Source: Mycobacterium sp. 852014-52450_SCH5900713 (GTDB lineage: Bacteria; Actinomycetota; Actinomycetes; Mycobacteriales; Mycobacteriaceae). From it: a stretch of 64,000 bases of DNA. The notes under the pieces are model-generated. The model saw only the letters and a program-made list of their open reading frames with translations, was not told the DNA's origin and made no database searches. The position numbers and the translations under genes are program-made. Positions 33,415-41,410 of the stretch are shown here, piece after piece. Where the stretch lies: the NCBI RefSeq assembly GCF_001667075.1, contig NZ_LZIL01000035.1, positions 1 to 64,000 of the forward strand, given 5' to 3'. The number at the start of each line of letters is the position of its first letter. Within the stretch, counting starts at the first letter, position 1.

Positions 33415-34626
33415 CTACTTTGCCTTGAACGTCACGGGAAGCGCCGTCGGCGAACGGAAGGGCTGGCCGTGGATGTGTGGGTCGTCGTCCGTGAGCAGCC
33501 TGACGTCGGTCACCCGGTCCAGCAGGCATTCGACCGCGACGCGGGTCTCCAGCCGCGCCAGGTGCAGCCCCAGGCACGTGTGCTCACCGGCGGCGAAGGA
33601 GATGTGCGGTTGGTGCTTGCGGAAGATGTCGAACTCTTCCGAACGATCCCAGCGCCGTTCGTCGCGGTTCGCCGACCCTATGCACACGCCCACCACCGCG
33701 CGTGCCGGAATCTCGACTCCTTCGAGTTGGGTGTCCTCGGTGGTGAATCGCTGCACGGTGGTGAGCGGCGTCTCGAAGCGCAGCCCTTCCTCGATCGCCT
33801 GGGGCAGGAGTTCGCGATCGGCCTGCACCGCGTCGAACTGGTCCGGGTGGGTGAGCAGCAGGTACAGCAGGTTGCCCGACGACCGGTACGTGGTTTCCAA
33901 GCCGGCCGGCAGCAGCAGCCGCAGGAAGGAGTAAATGGCTTCGTCGCTTAGCTTTTCGCCGTCGATCTCGGCGGTGACCAGATCGCCGATGATGTCCTCG
34001 GTGGGCTGGGATTTGCGCTGTTCGATCTGCTCGACGAAGTAGTCCTTGAGCGCCGCCGACGCCTCGAACGCGCCCTCGTAGTCGACGTGGTAGCTGATCA
34101 ATTGCACGGCGCGCTTGCGGAACATCGGCAAGTCGTCGGCCGGCAACCCGAGCAGTTGGGCGATGACGCGGGTGGGGAATTCGAAGGTGAAGTTGCGGAC
34201 TAGGTCTGCTGCACCGCGGGCGATGAATTCGTCGATCAGCGCGTTGCAGATCGGCCGGACGATGGTGTTCTCCCAGCGGGCCAGCGCCTTGGACTTGAAC
34301 GCCGCGGACACCAGGTTGCGATGGTCGCGATGCTTCTTTCCCTCCATCGCCAGGATGGTCGGCCCCATGAAGAGGCCGATCGTCTTGTCGTACGGTGCGG
34401 AGCTGAACACTCGGCCGTCCCGGAACACCGTATTCACCGCGTCGAAGGACACCGCGGAGTACTCCCGCTTGGGCATGAGCGACTCGGGCGTCTTGGAGTA
34501 GTCCATGACCGTCCCGCGGAACACCCCGGATTCGCGGCGCTTTCGCGCGAAGAACGGGTAGGGATCACGCAGGCTGACGGTCTCGTCACTGCTGCGAACG
34601 TCGGTCGTCACGTAGCACTCCAGCAT
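33415..34626 (-). CDS. Cytochrome P450
   Basis: A 403-aa bacterial class I P450. The I-helix oxygen-activation motif is LPAGLETTYRS (Glu at the acidic position before Thr-Thr), the K-helix ExxR is in EEGLRFETP, and the heme-binding loop is FAAGEHTCLGLHLAR with proximal ligand C351. No membrane anchor. It is closely similar to the P450 at 51897-53123, sharing most of the LLLPAGLETTYRSSGNLLYLLLTHP region. First gene of a P450 / CoA-transferase / Ltp-like unit, with the perfect copy of the 19-bp dyad 37 bases upstream. It probably hydroxylates the growth substrate. Confidence 0.93.
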   Translation of the reverse strand: MLECYVTTDVRSSDETVSLRDPYPFFARKRRESGVFRGTVMDYSKTPESLMPKREYSAVSFDAVNTVFRDGRVFSSAPYDKTIGLFMGPTILAMEGKKHRDHRNLVSAAFKSKALARWENTIVRPICNALIDEFIARGAADLVRNFTFEFPTRVIAQLLGLPADDLPMFRKRAVQLISYHVDYEGAFEASAALKDYFVEQIEQRKSQPTEDIIGDLVTAEIDGEKLSDEAIYSFLRLLLPAGLETTYRSSGNLLYLLLTHPDQFDAVQADRELLPQAIEEGLRFETPLTTVQRFTTEDTQLEGVEIPARAVVGVCIGSANRDERRWDRSEEFDIFRKHQPHISFAAGEHTCLGLHLARLETRVAVECLLDRVTDVRLLTDDDPHIHGQPFRSPTALPVTFKAK

Positions 34627-34663
34627 CTCCAGCAGGAACGGGGCAAGCCAATGCGTAAGATCG

Positions 34664-34682
34664 TACTGTAATTCTTACAGTA
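34664..34682. promoter_or_regulatory. Dyad operator, copy D (perfect) of the shared 19-bp motif
   Basis: TACTGTAA-TTC-TTACAGTA is a perfect 8-3-8 inverted repeat and serves as the reference for the motif. It lies 37 bases upstream of the P450 start at 34626 and 31 bases after the stop of the upstream FadD gene at 34714. It could therefore control the P450 unit independently of the FadD operon. Confidence 0.7.
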
Positions 34683-34713
34683 GACAATATGGGCGGGCCC
34701 CGCCGGTCGGGAG

Positions 34714-36366
34714 TTAGCCGTTCACCGCCTGCTCGCGCGCCCACCGATAGTCGGCCTTGCCCGACGGGCTGCGCTCGATTGCCGCGCGGAACACGATCGC
34801 CTTGGGAAGTTTGTAGCGGGCCAGCGATTGGCCGGCGTGGGCGACCAACTCCTCGGCGTCGGCGCGGGCGCCCTCGGCCAGCGCGACGACGGCCACGACC
34901 TCCTGGCCCCACCGCTCGCTGGGACGTCCGGCGACCACCACGTCGGCCACCGCCGGATGCGACGCGATGGCGGTCTCGACCTCCTCGACGAAGATCTTTT
35001 CACCGCCCGAGTTGATCGTCACGGAATCGCGGCCCAGCAATTCGATCCTGCCGTCGGGGTGGTGGCGGGCCCGGTCGCCGGGAATCGCGTAGCGCACGCC
35101 GTCGATGACGGGAAAGGTCTTGGCGGTCTTGGCCGCATCGCCCTTGTAGCCCAGGGGAACGTACCCGCGTTGCGCCAGCCAGCCCATTCCGTCGTGACCC
35201 GGCTCCAGGATGGAGGTTAGATCCTCGGCCGCCACGAACGTGTCCGGTCCCGCGTTGAAGGTGCCCGTCGACACCGCGCCCGACGTCGACATGTGGTGCA
35301 TCTGCGCGCCGGTTTCCGAGGACCCGACACCGTCGACGACGACGGCGTTCGGCAGGACTTCGATCAACCGTTGCTTGACGAACGGGGTGAGCAGCGCGCC
35401 GCCGTTGGCGACCACGGCGAGCGACGAAACGTCCGCGATCCCTTTCTCGATGGCGGCGACCAAGGGGCGGGCCATCGCGTCACCGACCACCGTCACCACG
35501 GTCACCCGCTCGCGCTCGATGGTGCGGACGACCTCGTCGGCGTCCAGACGATCGACGACCGACGGGAATACGACGGACTGCCCGGTCGTGATCGCCGTCA
35601 TCACACTCCACTGGGCCGCCCCGTGCATCAGCGGCGGCAGGATCATCAACTTGGTGCCGGGGCCCGCGCCCACTCCCGCCGCGATCTCCTCGATGGACCC
35701 GAAGGGCTCGCCGGTCATCAGGTTGCGGCCGCCGAAGGACGTCATGAAGATGTCGTGCTGGCGCCACAGCACGCCTTTGGGCATCCCCGTCGTGCCGCCG
35801 GTATACAGGACGTACAGGTCGTCGGGCGAAGGCTGCACCGCGGGTGGCTCCGGTGTGGAAGACGCGACGATGCTCTCGTAATCCACTGCGCCGTAGATCA
35901 ATTCGTTGCCGGAGTCGTCGGCGATCTGGATCAGTACCCGCAGTTGGGGGAGGTCGGGCAAGATTTCGGCCACCCGCGGCGCGAACACGGCGTGGTAGAT
36001 CAGCGCGGTCGCCCCGGAATCCGCCAAGAGATACTGCAGCTCGCTCTTGACATAGCGGAAGTTGACGTTGAACGGGGCGACTCGGGCCTGGAACGCGCCC
36101 AGCAACGCCTCTACGAATTCGTTCCCGTTGTAGGCGTAGATGCCGAGCAGGTCCTGGCCGGCCTCATGGCCGGGGAGCGCGGAGCGTTCGGTGTGGCACC
36201 CCAGCCCACGGGAGTGCAGGTACGCGGCGAGGCGGTGTGACCGCTCGATCACCTGTGAATAGCTGTGTCGCCGTTCGCCCTGGATGAGCAGCTCTCGGTC
36301 GGGAATCGCGGCCGCGACGGCCGCCGCGACGGCGGGAACCGTGAATTGTGTTGCTGTGTCGGACAT
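34714..36366 (-). CDS. Acyl-CoA synthetase (FadD type)
   Basis: A 550-aa ANL enzyme. ATG at 36366 (MSDTATQ) is preferred over the in-frame ATG four codons earlier. A3 motif YTGGTTGMPKGVLWRQHD, A5 GVGSSETGAQ, hinge YAIPGDRARHHPDGRIELLGRDSVTINSGGEKIFVEEVE, catalytic lysine in SPSGKADYRWA. It is of the same branch as the 23335-25002 enzyme (GKxxYRWA ending) and should activate a bulky acid. It is the last gene of the leftward Rieske oxygenase unit. Confidence 0.92.
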   Translation of the reverse strand: MSDTATQFTVPAVAAAVAAAIPDRELLIQGERRHSYSQVIERSHRLAAYLHSRGLGCHTERSALPGHEAGQDLLGIYAYNGNEFVEALLGAFQARVAPFNVNFRYVKSELQYLLADSGATALIYHAVFAPRVAEILPDLPQLRVLIQIADDSGNELIYGAVDYESIVASSTPEPPAVQPSPDDLYVLYTGGTTGMPKGVLWRQHDIFMTSFGGRNLMTGEPFGSIEEIAAGVGAGPGTKLMILPPLMHGAAQWSVMTAITTGQSVVFPSVVDRLDADEVVRTIERERVTVVTVVGDAMARPLVAAIEKGIADVSSLAVVANGGALLTPFVKQRLIEVLPNAVVVDGVGSSETGAQMHHMSTSGAVSTGTFNAGPDTFVAAEDLTSILEPGHDGMGWLAQRGYVPLGYKGDAAKTAKTFPVIDGVRYAIPGDRARHHPDGRIELLGRDSVTINSGGEKIFVEEVETAIASHPAVADVVVAGRPSERWGQEVVAVVALAEGARADAEELVAHAGQSLARYKLPKAIVFRAAIERSPSGKADYRWAREQAVNG

Positions 36367-36374
36367 TAGGCCTC

Positions 36375-36995
36375 TCACGGCTGGTGGGGTAGCAGGCGAA
36401 CCATCAAGCCGTTGGCTTCGCTGAGCAAGGTTCCATTGCCGGCTGTCATAGTAGCGTCAATGAAAACTTTCCTGCCGTCGATGGCGGAGATTTGTCCCTG
36501 GGCGGTCAGCGGCTCGTCGATCGGGGTGATGTTGCGGTAATCGACGTGCAGGTATGCGGTCCGGGTGGGTGGCGTGCCCGCTGTGGAGACCACCATCCCG
36601 AACAGCCAGTCGTAGAACAGCGGGATCATGCCGCCGTGCACGGCCCGGTTCCCGCCAATGTGGGCGGTGGTGAAATGGCCCGCCATAGTCACGCCATCGG
36701 GACATGACTCGGTGACCATCCAGGGCGGCATCAAGGGATGGGCCAACCCGGGCAGGCTCAGCACTCGGCCGGCTACCGACTCGGTCTCCGGAACCTGGTG
36801 GCCGTTCAGCAGCGCGCATGCGTTCTCCAGGTGCACGGTCGCGGCGGCCCAAAGCGCGGGGTCAGGCTTGGTGGACACGGTCAGGTCCTGCAGGCGGCGC
36901 AGCGCGGCGACGAAGGGCCCCAGTTCCTCGGGAGCGTCCTCGACTGGTTTGACGTCGGGGAACCCGCCGCGAACTCCGGGTGCGGTGTCGGTCAT
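36375..36995 (-). CDS. Hotdog-fold thioesterase (PaaI-like)
   Basis: A 206-aa protein with a hotdog domain in its C-terminal two-thirds: GHFTTAHIGGNRAVHGGMIPLFYDWLFGMVV holds the HGG motif, followed by TAYLHVDYRNITPIDEPLTAQGQI. ATG at 36995 gives a 4-base overlap with the upstream isochorismatase-fold gene and is preferred to 37007. It likely hydrolyses acyl-CoAs to recycle CoA. It lies 8 bases before the FadD gene in the same unit. Confidence 0.83.
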   Translation of the reverse strand: MTDTAPGVRGGFPDVKPVEDAPEELGPFVAALRRLQDLTVSTKPDPALWAAATVHLENACALLNGHQVPETESVAGRVLSLPGLAHPLMPPWMVTESCPDGVTMAGHFTTAHIGGNRAVHGGMIPLFYDWLFGMVVSTAGTPPTRTAYLHVDYRNITPIDEPLTAQGQISAIDGRKVFIDATMTAGNGTLLSEANGLMVRLLPHQP

Positions 36996-37612
36996 CGCTG
37001 CGTCCACACGTCGAGCAGCTCTTCGGTGGTGGTAATGGTCGCAAGCAGGGACAGGGTGTTGGCGATGATGGCCTCTCCATATTCGGTGGGTATGCCGGCG
37101 ACCGCATCGCGGGGCACGATGACGCGGTAGGCGGCGTTGACGGCGTCCATGACGACATTGGGGATGGCGATGTTCAGCGACACCCCGACGACAACGATGG
37201 TGGAGACCCCCAGATTGCGCAGTATCGCGTCCAGGTCCGTGCCGCCCATCGGCCCGACGCCGTGCCAGCGGCTCAGCACCAGATCGTCGGGCTCGGGGCC
37301 CAATTCGGGGAGCAGGGCCGCACCGGGGGTGCCCAGGGTGATGTCAACCTGACCGTGCCCCATGGCGAAGATCTTGGCGTTGTGGTTGGAGCCGAGCCCA
37401 TCGGGCCGCCGTTGCACCAGGCAGTGCACGACGCGTGCCCCGGCCGCCCGTGCCGCCGGCAACAGCCGCACGATATTAGGCAGGGCGACCCGCCGTGCTT
37501 CCTCGGCCAGCATCGCCAGTCCGGCGTTGGGCCCGATGACGGCGCCCTGGCATTCCTGCGTGACGATCGCGGTGTGCTCGGGCGCCGCGACTTCGGCAAG
37601 TTTCGCTGTCAT
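36992..37612 (-). CDS. Isochorismatase-fold cysteine-hydrolase homologue lacking the catalytic triad
   Basis: A 206-aa protein of the isochorismatase-like hydrolase fold, recognisable from the N-terminal strand, the central VLSRWHGVGPMGGTDLDAILRNLGVSTIVVVGVSLNIAI block and the PRDAVAG loop. The usual Asp-Lys-Cys triad is not conserved: the Asp of the IDMQ strand appears as Glu20, the Lys as Arg115 and the Cys as Ala149. It may have a different activity, bind ligand only, or assist a neighbour. It overlaps the Rieske oxygenase gene upstream and the thioesterase gene downstream by 4 bases each. Confidence 0.8.
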   Translation of the reverse strand: MTAKLAEVAAPEHTAIVTQECQGAVIGPNAGLAMLAEEARRVALPNIVRLLPAARAAGARVVHCLVQRRPDGLGSNHNAKIFAMGHGQVDITLGTPGAALLPELGPEPDDLVLSRWHGVGPMGGTDLDAILRNLGVSTIVVVGVSLNIAIPNVVMDAVNAAYRVIVPRDAVAGIPTEYGEAIIANTLSLLATITTTEELLDVWTQR

Positions 37613-38619
37613 GCCGATGCGGACACTTCGGCCGGGACGTCATAGAACTGCTTCGCCCACTTCCGCAGTGCCATATACCCTTTCGCGTCGACCTTGGAAA
37701 GCGCCGGATTCTCCACGTACTTTTGGTAGCGCCAGATTTGCAGATCGTCGAAGACGGTGGACAGGAATTGCTGTTCGATCACGTCGCGCAGCTTGCCCTG
37801 CGGTACATCGGATGTGTCGCCGGGGACCCGTGGCCACCAGATCGAATAGAACAGGTCCGAACACTCGTCGTCGACCGGCGTGCAGGTGAAGATCAGCCGA
37901 TGGTTCTGTGCCCCCTCGAAGACGCTGATCGCTCCGCCCAGGCCAAACAGGTGACTGTGGAACCGCAGCGCGAGATCGTCGGGGTTGTCGCTGCGCGCGT
38001 CTGGCCATCCCGCGACGAACTGCCACTCGTGGTCGACGATCTTCCAGTCCAGCACCCGCGGCGTCACCGTGGCGTGGTGTACGTATTCGAAATGTGCGCT
38101 GTCGGGAGCATTCTCCGCCACGATCTGCGGATGCACCGGCTCGCGTTCGGCGCGCCGAGAGAACTCCGGGTACGCGCGGTAATACGCCGCCGGGTCGGTT
38201 TCGAATTGCGGAAATTTCCGGAAGATGTCCGGCATGTCCCACTGCGGCTCCTTGCCTTCCGGCTGGTGCCAGACGAACACGCAGTCGTACTGCTCGCGCA
38301 CCGGGTACACCCGCAGCCGAAGCGCGCGGTTGGGCCGGTCGGGTTGATAGGGGATGTACCGGTTGGTGCCGTCCGGGCCCCAGCGCCAGCCATGGAAGGG
38401 GCATTCGACGCAGTCGCCGAGCACCTTTCCACCGTGGCCGATGTGGGCACCGAGGTGCTTGCAGTGCGCCTCCAGGACGTGTAATTCGCCGGACTCGTCG
38501 CGGTAGGCGACCAGATCCTCGCCGAAGTAGTGCAGCGGCCGCACCTCGCCAACCGGGAATTCGGGCGACCACCCGACCATGAACCACCCGGTGACCTTCC
38601 AGGTGAAGGGCACTTTCAC
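37609..38619 (-). CDS. Rieske non-heme iron oxygenase, KshA-like
   Basis: A 336-aa terminal oxygenase component. The [2Fe-2S] Rieske motif is C53-x-H55 and C73-x2-H76 (CKHLGAHIGHGGKVLGDCVECPFHGW). The mononuclear iron site is D173-x2-H176-x4-H181 in ENAPDSAHFEYVHHA. Length and arrangement resemble KshA, the steroid 9-alpha-hydroxylase oxygenase. It needs a reductase or ferredoxin; a Rieske ferredoxin is at 53267 and no KshB-like flavin reductase is visible. It is the first gene of a four-gene leftward unit, with dyad copy E 22 bases upstream. Confidence 0.9.
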   Translation of the reverse strand: MKVPFTWKVTGWFMVGWSPEFPVGEVRPLHYFGEDLVAYRDESGELHVLEAHCKHLGAHIGHGGKVLGDCVECPFHGWRWGPDGTNRYIPYQPDRPNRALRLRVYPVREQYDCVFVWHQPEGKEPQWDMPDIFRKFPQFETDPAAYYRAYPEFSRRAEREPVHPQIVAENAPDSAHFEYVHHATVTPRVLDWKIVDHEWQFVAGWPDARSDNPDDLALRFHSHLFGLGGAISVFEGAQNHRLIFTCTPVDDECSDLFYSIWWPRVPGDTSDVPQGKLRDVIEQQFLSTVFDDLQIWRYQKYVENPALSKVDAKGYMALRKWAKQFYDVPAEVSASA

Positions 38620-38641
38620 GCCGAAGCCTCCGATTGCCTGA

Positions 38642-38660
38642 TACTAAGTCCGTTACAGTA
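38642..38660. promoter_or_regulatory. Dyad operator, copy E of the shared 19-bp motif
   Basis: TACTAAGT-CCG-TTACAGTA has a perfect right arm and the outer TACT of the left arm (12 of 16 positions). It lies between the divergent Rieske oxygenase unit (start 38619) and the rightward unit beginning with the small frame at 38701. Confidence 0.5.
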
Positions 38661-38700
38661 TAGATTTCAGCAGTCCAGCCTGTGCACGGCAAGGAGCGAA

Positions 38701-38862
38701 ATGACGGAGGCGGCTGACGAGCCGGAAGCTTTCCGGCCGTTCGAAGGCGCACTGCTGCCGATGCCCGGGCACCAAGGATGCCGAGTCTTGGCGCGATGTG
38801 TTCCCAGCGCCGCGACGAAATCGCGGCCGGCGGACGCGCCGGTTTCAAGCTGGCGTAGGTGA
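38701..38862 (+). CDS. Possible 53-aa leader peptide or gene remnant
   Basis: A short frame beginning at ATG 38701 behind a textbook AAGGAG (38691-38696, 4-base spacing). It encodes 53 residues, with MTEAADEPEAFRPFEGALLP at the start and a basic Arg/Ser/Ala end. Its stop overlaps the GTG at 38859 of the hydrolase gene, suggesting coupled translation. Two cysteines are present; no domain is recognised. The good ribosome-binding site and operator-proximal position favour real translation, but the sequence could also be the 5' remnant of a longer gene broken by frameshift. Confidence 0.4.
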   Translation: MTEAADEPEAFRPFEGALLPMPGHQGCRVLARCVPSAATKSRPADAPVSSWRR

Positions 38863-38867
38863 CTGAA

Positions 38868-39986
38868 ATGTCGAAGGTAACGCAAGGCCTGGGTCTCGCC
38901 AGGGACGTGACCCGCGAACTCGGCATGTTGGTGCCCCGTACGGTCGCCGGCCTGAACCAATCGACGCGCTGGGTTCCAGCGTCGCCACGCGGGCTACGCC
39001 AGTTCGGCGAGGTGATGCTGGACGAGCTTGTCCTGAGCGGGTTTTCGTTATTGGGCGGGACTCCCGCGGGCATCCGGTCGCTCCATGGCTGCACCACCGC
39101 TGCCGAAGAATTGGCCGCCCTGGGTATCGACCGTGCGCACGCCGAGCCGAGACCGTTGCGGGCGACCTCGGTGGGGCGGCGCCGCATCGGCAACCTCGCG
39201 TATGAACGGATGGCATTCGAACATGACCCGGCGTTGCCGGAATCCCTTGCGGCCGAGGGGCTGGGCGGGCCGGCGCGAGCGGTGGTGCACCTGTGCCGGC
39301 ACCCCGATGGCCCGAGGCCGTGGCTGATCTGGGTGCACGGCGCCGGTCAGGGCGGCACCGAAGACCTGCTGCTGAGTCGCATCGGCCGCATACACCACCA
39401 ACTCGGGTTCAACGTCGCACTGCCGGTGCAGCCCGGTCACGGCTGCCGACGCCGGGAGTGGCCCGCCTACCCGGACATGGACCCATTGGGCAACGTCGCC
39501 GGCATGATGCGTTCGGTGTCCGAGATCCGCGCGGTGGTGCGCTGGGCGCGGCCGCAGGCCAGTGCCGTTGTGGTAGCGGGGATTTCAATGGGAACCCCGG
39601 TCGCCGCGCTGGTTTCGCACCTGGAAAGGCAGGTGGAGGCGGTTGCGCTGTACACGCCGATACTGGGACTCAACGCGATGATTGCCCGGCACTTGGGGCG
39701 CTGGGGGGCCTCCCGCGACGGCTTCCGCGACCTGCTGGCGTCTCCGGAGGTAGTTAAGCTGACCTCGGTGATCGATCCGCTGCGGGTGGACCCCGCGCCC
39801 CCGCCGCATCGCCGGCTCATCGTCGGCGCGTGGCATGACCGGATGGCGATGCGCGATCCCGCGGTCGAGTTGCAGGCGCGCTGGGGCGGCCAACTGTACT
39901 GGTACGACGGCAGCCACGTCGGGCACATTTTCTCCCGGCGCGTGCAGCGGGTGACCGATCGATTCCTGCGCGAGGTCACCGGCTGA
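38868..39986 (+). CDS. Alpha/beta hydrolase
   Basis: A hydrolase of about 372 aa (ATG 38868; GTG 38859 adds three residues). An N-terminal helical region of about 140 residues precedes the alpha/beta core. PWLIWVHGAGQGG forms the oxyanion region, the nucleophile elbow is VVAGISMGTPVA with the expected Ser, and the C-terminal His is probably in DGSHVGHIF. The leader region lacks a clear signal peptide. It is likely an esterase, lactonase or C-C hydrolase of the pathway. The SnoaL-like gene begins on the last base of its stop. Confidence 0.85.
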   Translation: MSKVTQGLGLARDVTRELGMLVPRTVAGLNQSTRWVPASPRGLRQFGEVMLDELVLSGFSLLGGTPAGIRSLHGCTTAAEELAALGIDRAHAEPRPLRATSVGRRRIGNLAYERMAFEHDPALPESLAAEGLGGPARAVVHLCRHPDGPRPWLIWVHGAGQGGTEDLLLSRIGRIHHQLGFNVALPVQPGHGCRRREWPAYPDMDPLGNVAGMMRSVSEIRAVVRWARPQASAVVVAGISMGTPVAALVSHLERQVEAVALYTPILGLNAMIARHLGRWGASRDGFRDLLASPEVVKLTSVIDPLRVDPAPPPHRRLIVGAWHDRMAMRDPAVELQARWGGQLYWYDGSHVGHIFSRRVQRVTDRFLREVTG

Positions 39987-40366
39987 TGGGAGCCGCCCGC
40001 ACGGCCCGCGAAGTCGTCGAACTCTACAACCTCGTCGTCTGGAACGAGCACAACCTGGAGCTGGCCGAGGAGTTGTTCGCCGACACCGTGATCCGGCACG
40101 GGGTGGGCGAGGCGCATACGCTGACCCGCGACCAGGCCGTCAGCCGGGTCAAGGACGTCTGGGCGATGTTCGACAAGTTGAGATTCGATCTGAACGTCGT
40201 CGCCGCCGGAGACGACGGCGAGCATGTCGCGATCGTCTACGACTCGTCGATGACAACCAAGGACGGCGCCGAGAGCAACGTCGCCAGCATCGAGGTGTTC
40301 CGCGTCGTCGACGGGAAGATCGCCGAGGTCTGGAATTGCGGCTATCAGCAAGGAGTTTGGAGTTGA
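39986..40366 (+). CDS. SnoaL-like / NTF2-fold protein
   Basis: A 126-aa cone-shaped NTF2-like protein: ARTAREVVELYNLVVWNEHNLELAEELFADTVIRHG at the start and IEVFRVVDGKIAEVWNCGY at the end are typical of the SnoaL-like family, which contains cyclases, isomerases, dehydratases and epoxide hydrolases. It overlaps both neighbours (TGATG with the hydrolase, TTGA with the F420-type gene), so all three are made together. It may act on the product of the hydrolase or the oxidoreductase; the reaction is not determinable. Confidence 0.82.
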   Translation: MGAARTAREVVELYNLVVWNEHNLELAEELFADTVIRHGVGEAHTLTRDQAVSRVKDVWAMFDKLRFDLNVVAAGDDGEHVAIVYDSSMTTKDGAESNVASIEVFRVVDGKIAEVWNCGYQQGVWS

Positions 40367-41406
40367 GCGATCGCACGCTTGATGAATTGGGTTACTACTT
40401 GCTGGCTGGTGCCGGCGGGGAAGGCCCGGCAACACTGGTCGACGAGGCCCGCCGGGGCGAGGAGCTGGGTCTCGGCACCGCGTTCATCTCCGAGCGCTGG
40501 AACGTCAAGGAGGCGTCGTCGCTGACGGGGGCAGCGTGCGCCGTGACGACCCGGATGCAGATCGCCACCGCCGCAACCAATCACAACACCCGCCATCCGC
40601 TGATCACCGGGTCGTGGGCCACTACCATGCACCGGCTCTCCCGCGGGCGCTTCACGCTGGGGATCGGCCGGGGAATCGCGGCGATCTACGGGGCGTTCGG
40701 CATACCGGCGGTCACCACCGCGCAGATGGAGGACTGGGCACAGGTCATGCGGCGCCTGTGGCGCGGCGAGCTGATCTTCAACCACGATGGGCCGATGGGC
40801 AAATACCCGATCCTGTTCCTCGACCCCGACTTCAACGAGCAAATCCGGTTGGCGCTGGTGGCTTTCGGACCGAAGACACTCGAACTCGGGGGACGCGTGT
40901 TCGACGACGTCATCCTGCACACCTATTTCACCCCCGAGACGCTGCAGCGCTGCGCGAAGACGGTGAAGGCCGCGGCCGAAAAGGCCGGCCGCGACCCGGA
41001 CAGCGTGCGGGTGTGGTCGTGCTTTGCGACCGTCGGCGACCACCTTCCCGAGGAGCTGCGGCTGAAGAAGACGGTCGCGCGCCTGGCCACCTATCTGCAG
41101 GGCTACGGCGACTTGATGGTGCGGACTAACAACTGGGATCCGGCTGTGCTGCAACGCTTCCGGGACGACCCGGTGGTGACGTCGATCGCCGGCGGGATCG
41201 ACCACAAGGCCACGGCCGAGCAGATCGAGCACATCGCGACGTTGATCCCCGACGAGTGGCTGGCGCCGTCGGCTACCGGGTCTGCCCGGCAATGCGCGGA
41301 TCGCGTGCGCAAGGAATTCGACTACGGGGCCGACGCGGTGATCATGCACGGCGCGACACCGGACGAACTCGAGCCCGTGATCGCGGCCTATCGGGGGAGC
41401 GCTTAG
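40363..41406 (+). CDS. LLM-class F420-dependent oxidoreductase
   Basis: A 347-aa luciferase-like TIM-barrel protein. The start is TTG at 40363, decided by AAGGAG 7 bases upstream and overlap with the preceding stop. Landmarks are ARRGEELGLGTAFISERW, TNHNTRHPLITGSWATTMHRLSRGRFTLGIGRG and the C-terminal GSARQCADRVRKEFDYGADAVIMHG. In mycobacteria this family mostly uses coenzyme F420, and members oxidise alcohols or reduce enones. It is the last gene of the rightward hydrolase unit; the convergent carboxyltransferase ends 4 bases beyond it. Confidence 0.87.
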   Translation: MSDRTLDELGYYLLAGAGGEGPATLVDEARRGEELGLGTAFISERWNVKEASSLTGAACAVTTRMQIATAATNHNTRHPLITGSWATTMHRLSRGRFTLGIGRGIAAIYGAFGIPAVTTAQMEDWAQVMRRLWRGELIFNHDGPMGKYPILFLDPDFNEQIRLALVAFGPKTLELGGRVFDDVILHTYFTPETLQRCAKTVKAAAEKAGRDPDSVRVWSCFATVGDHLPEELRLKKTVARLATYLQGYGDLMVRTNNWDPAVLQRFRDDPVVTSIAGGIDHKATAEQIEHIATLIPDEWLAPSATGSARQCADRVRKEFDYGADAVIMHGATPDELEPVIAAYRGSA

Positions 41407-41410
41407 CCCG

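Noticed and set aside
34586..34912. Small minus-strand frame spanning the operator between P450 and FadD
   Set aside because: Its translation is Arg/Gly-rich with no recognisable domain and it overlaps two well-supported genes and the operator; it is a chance frame.
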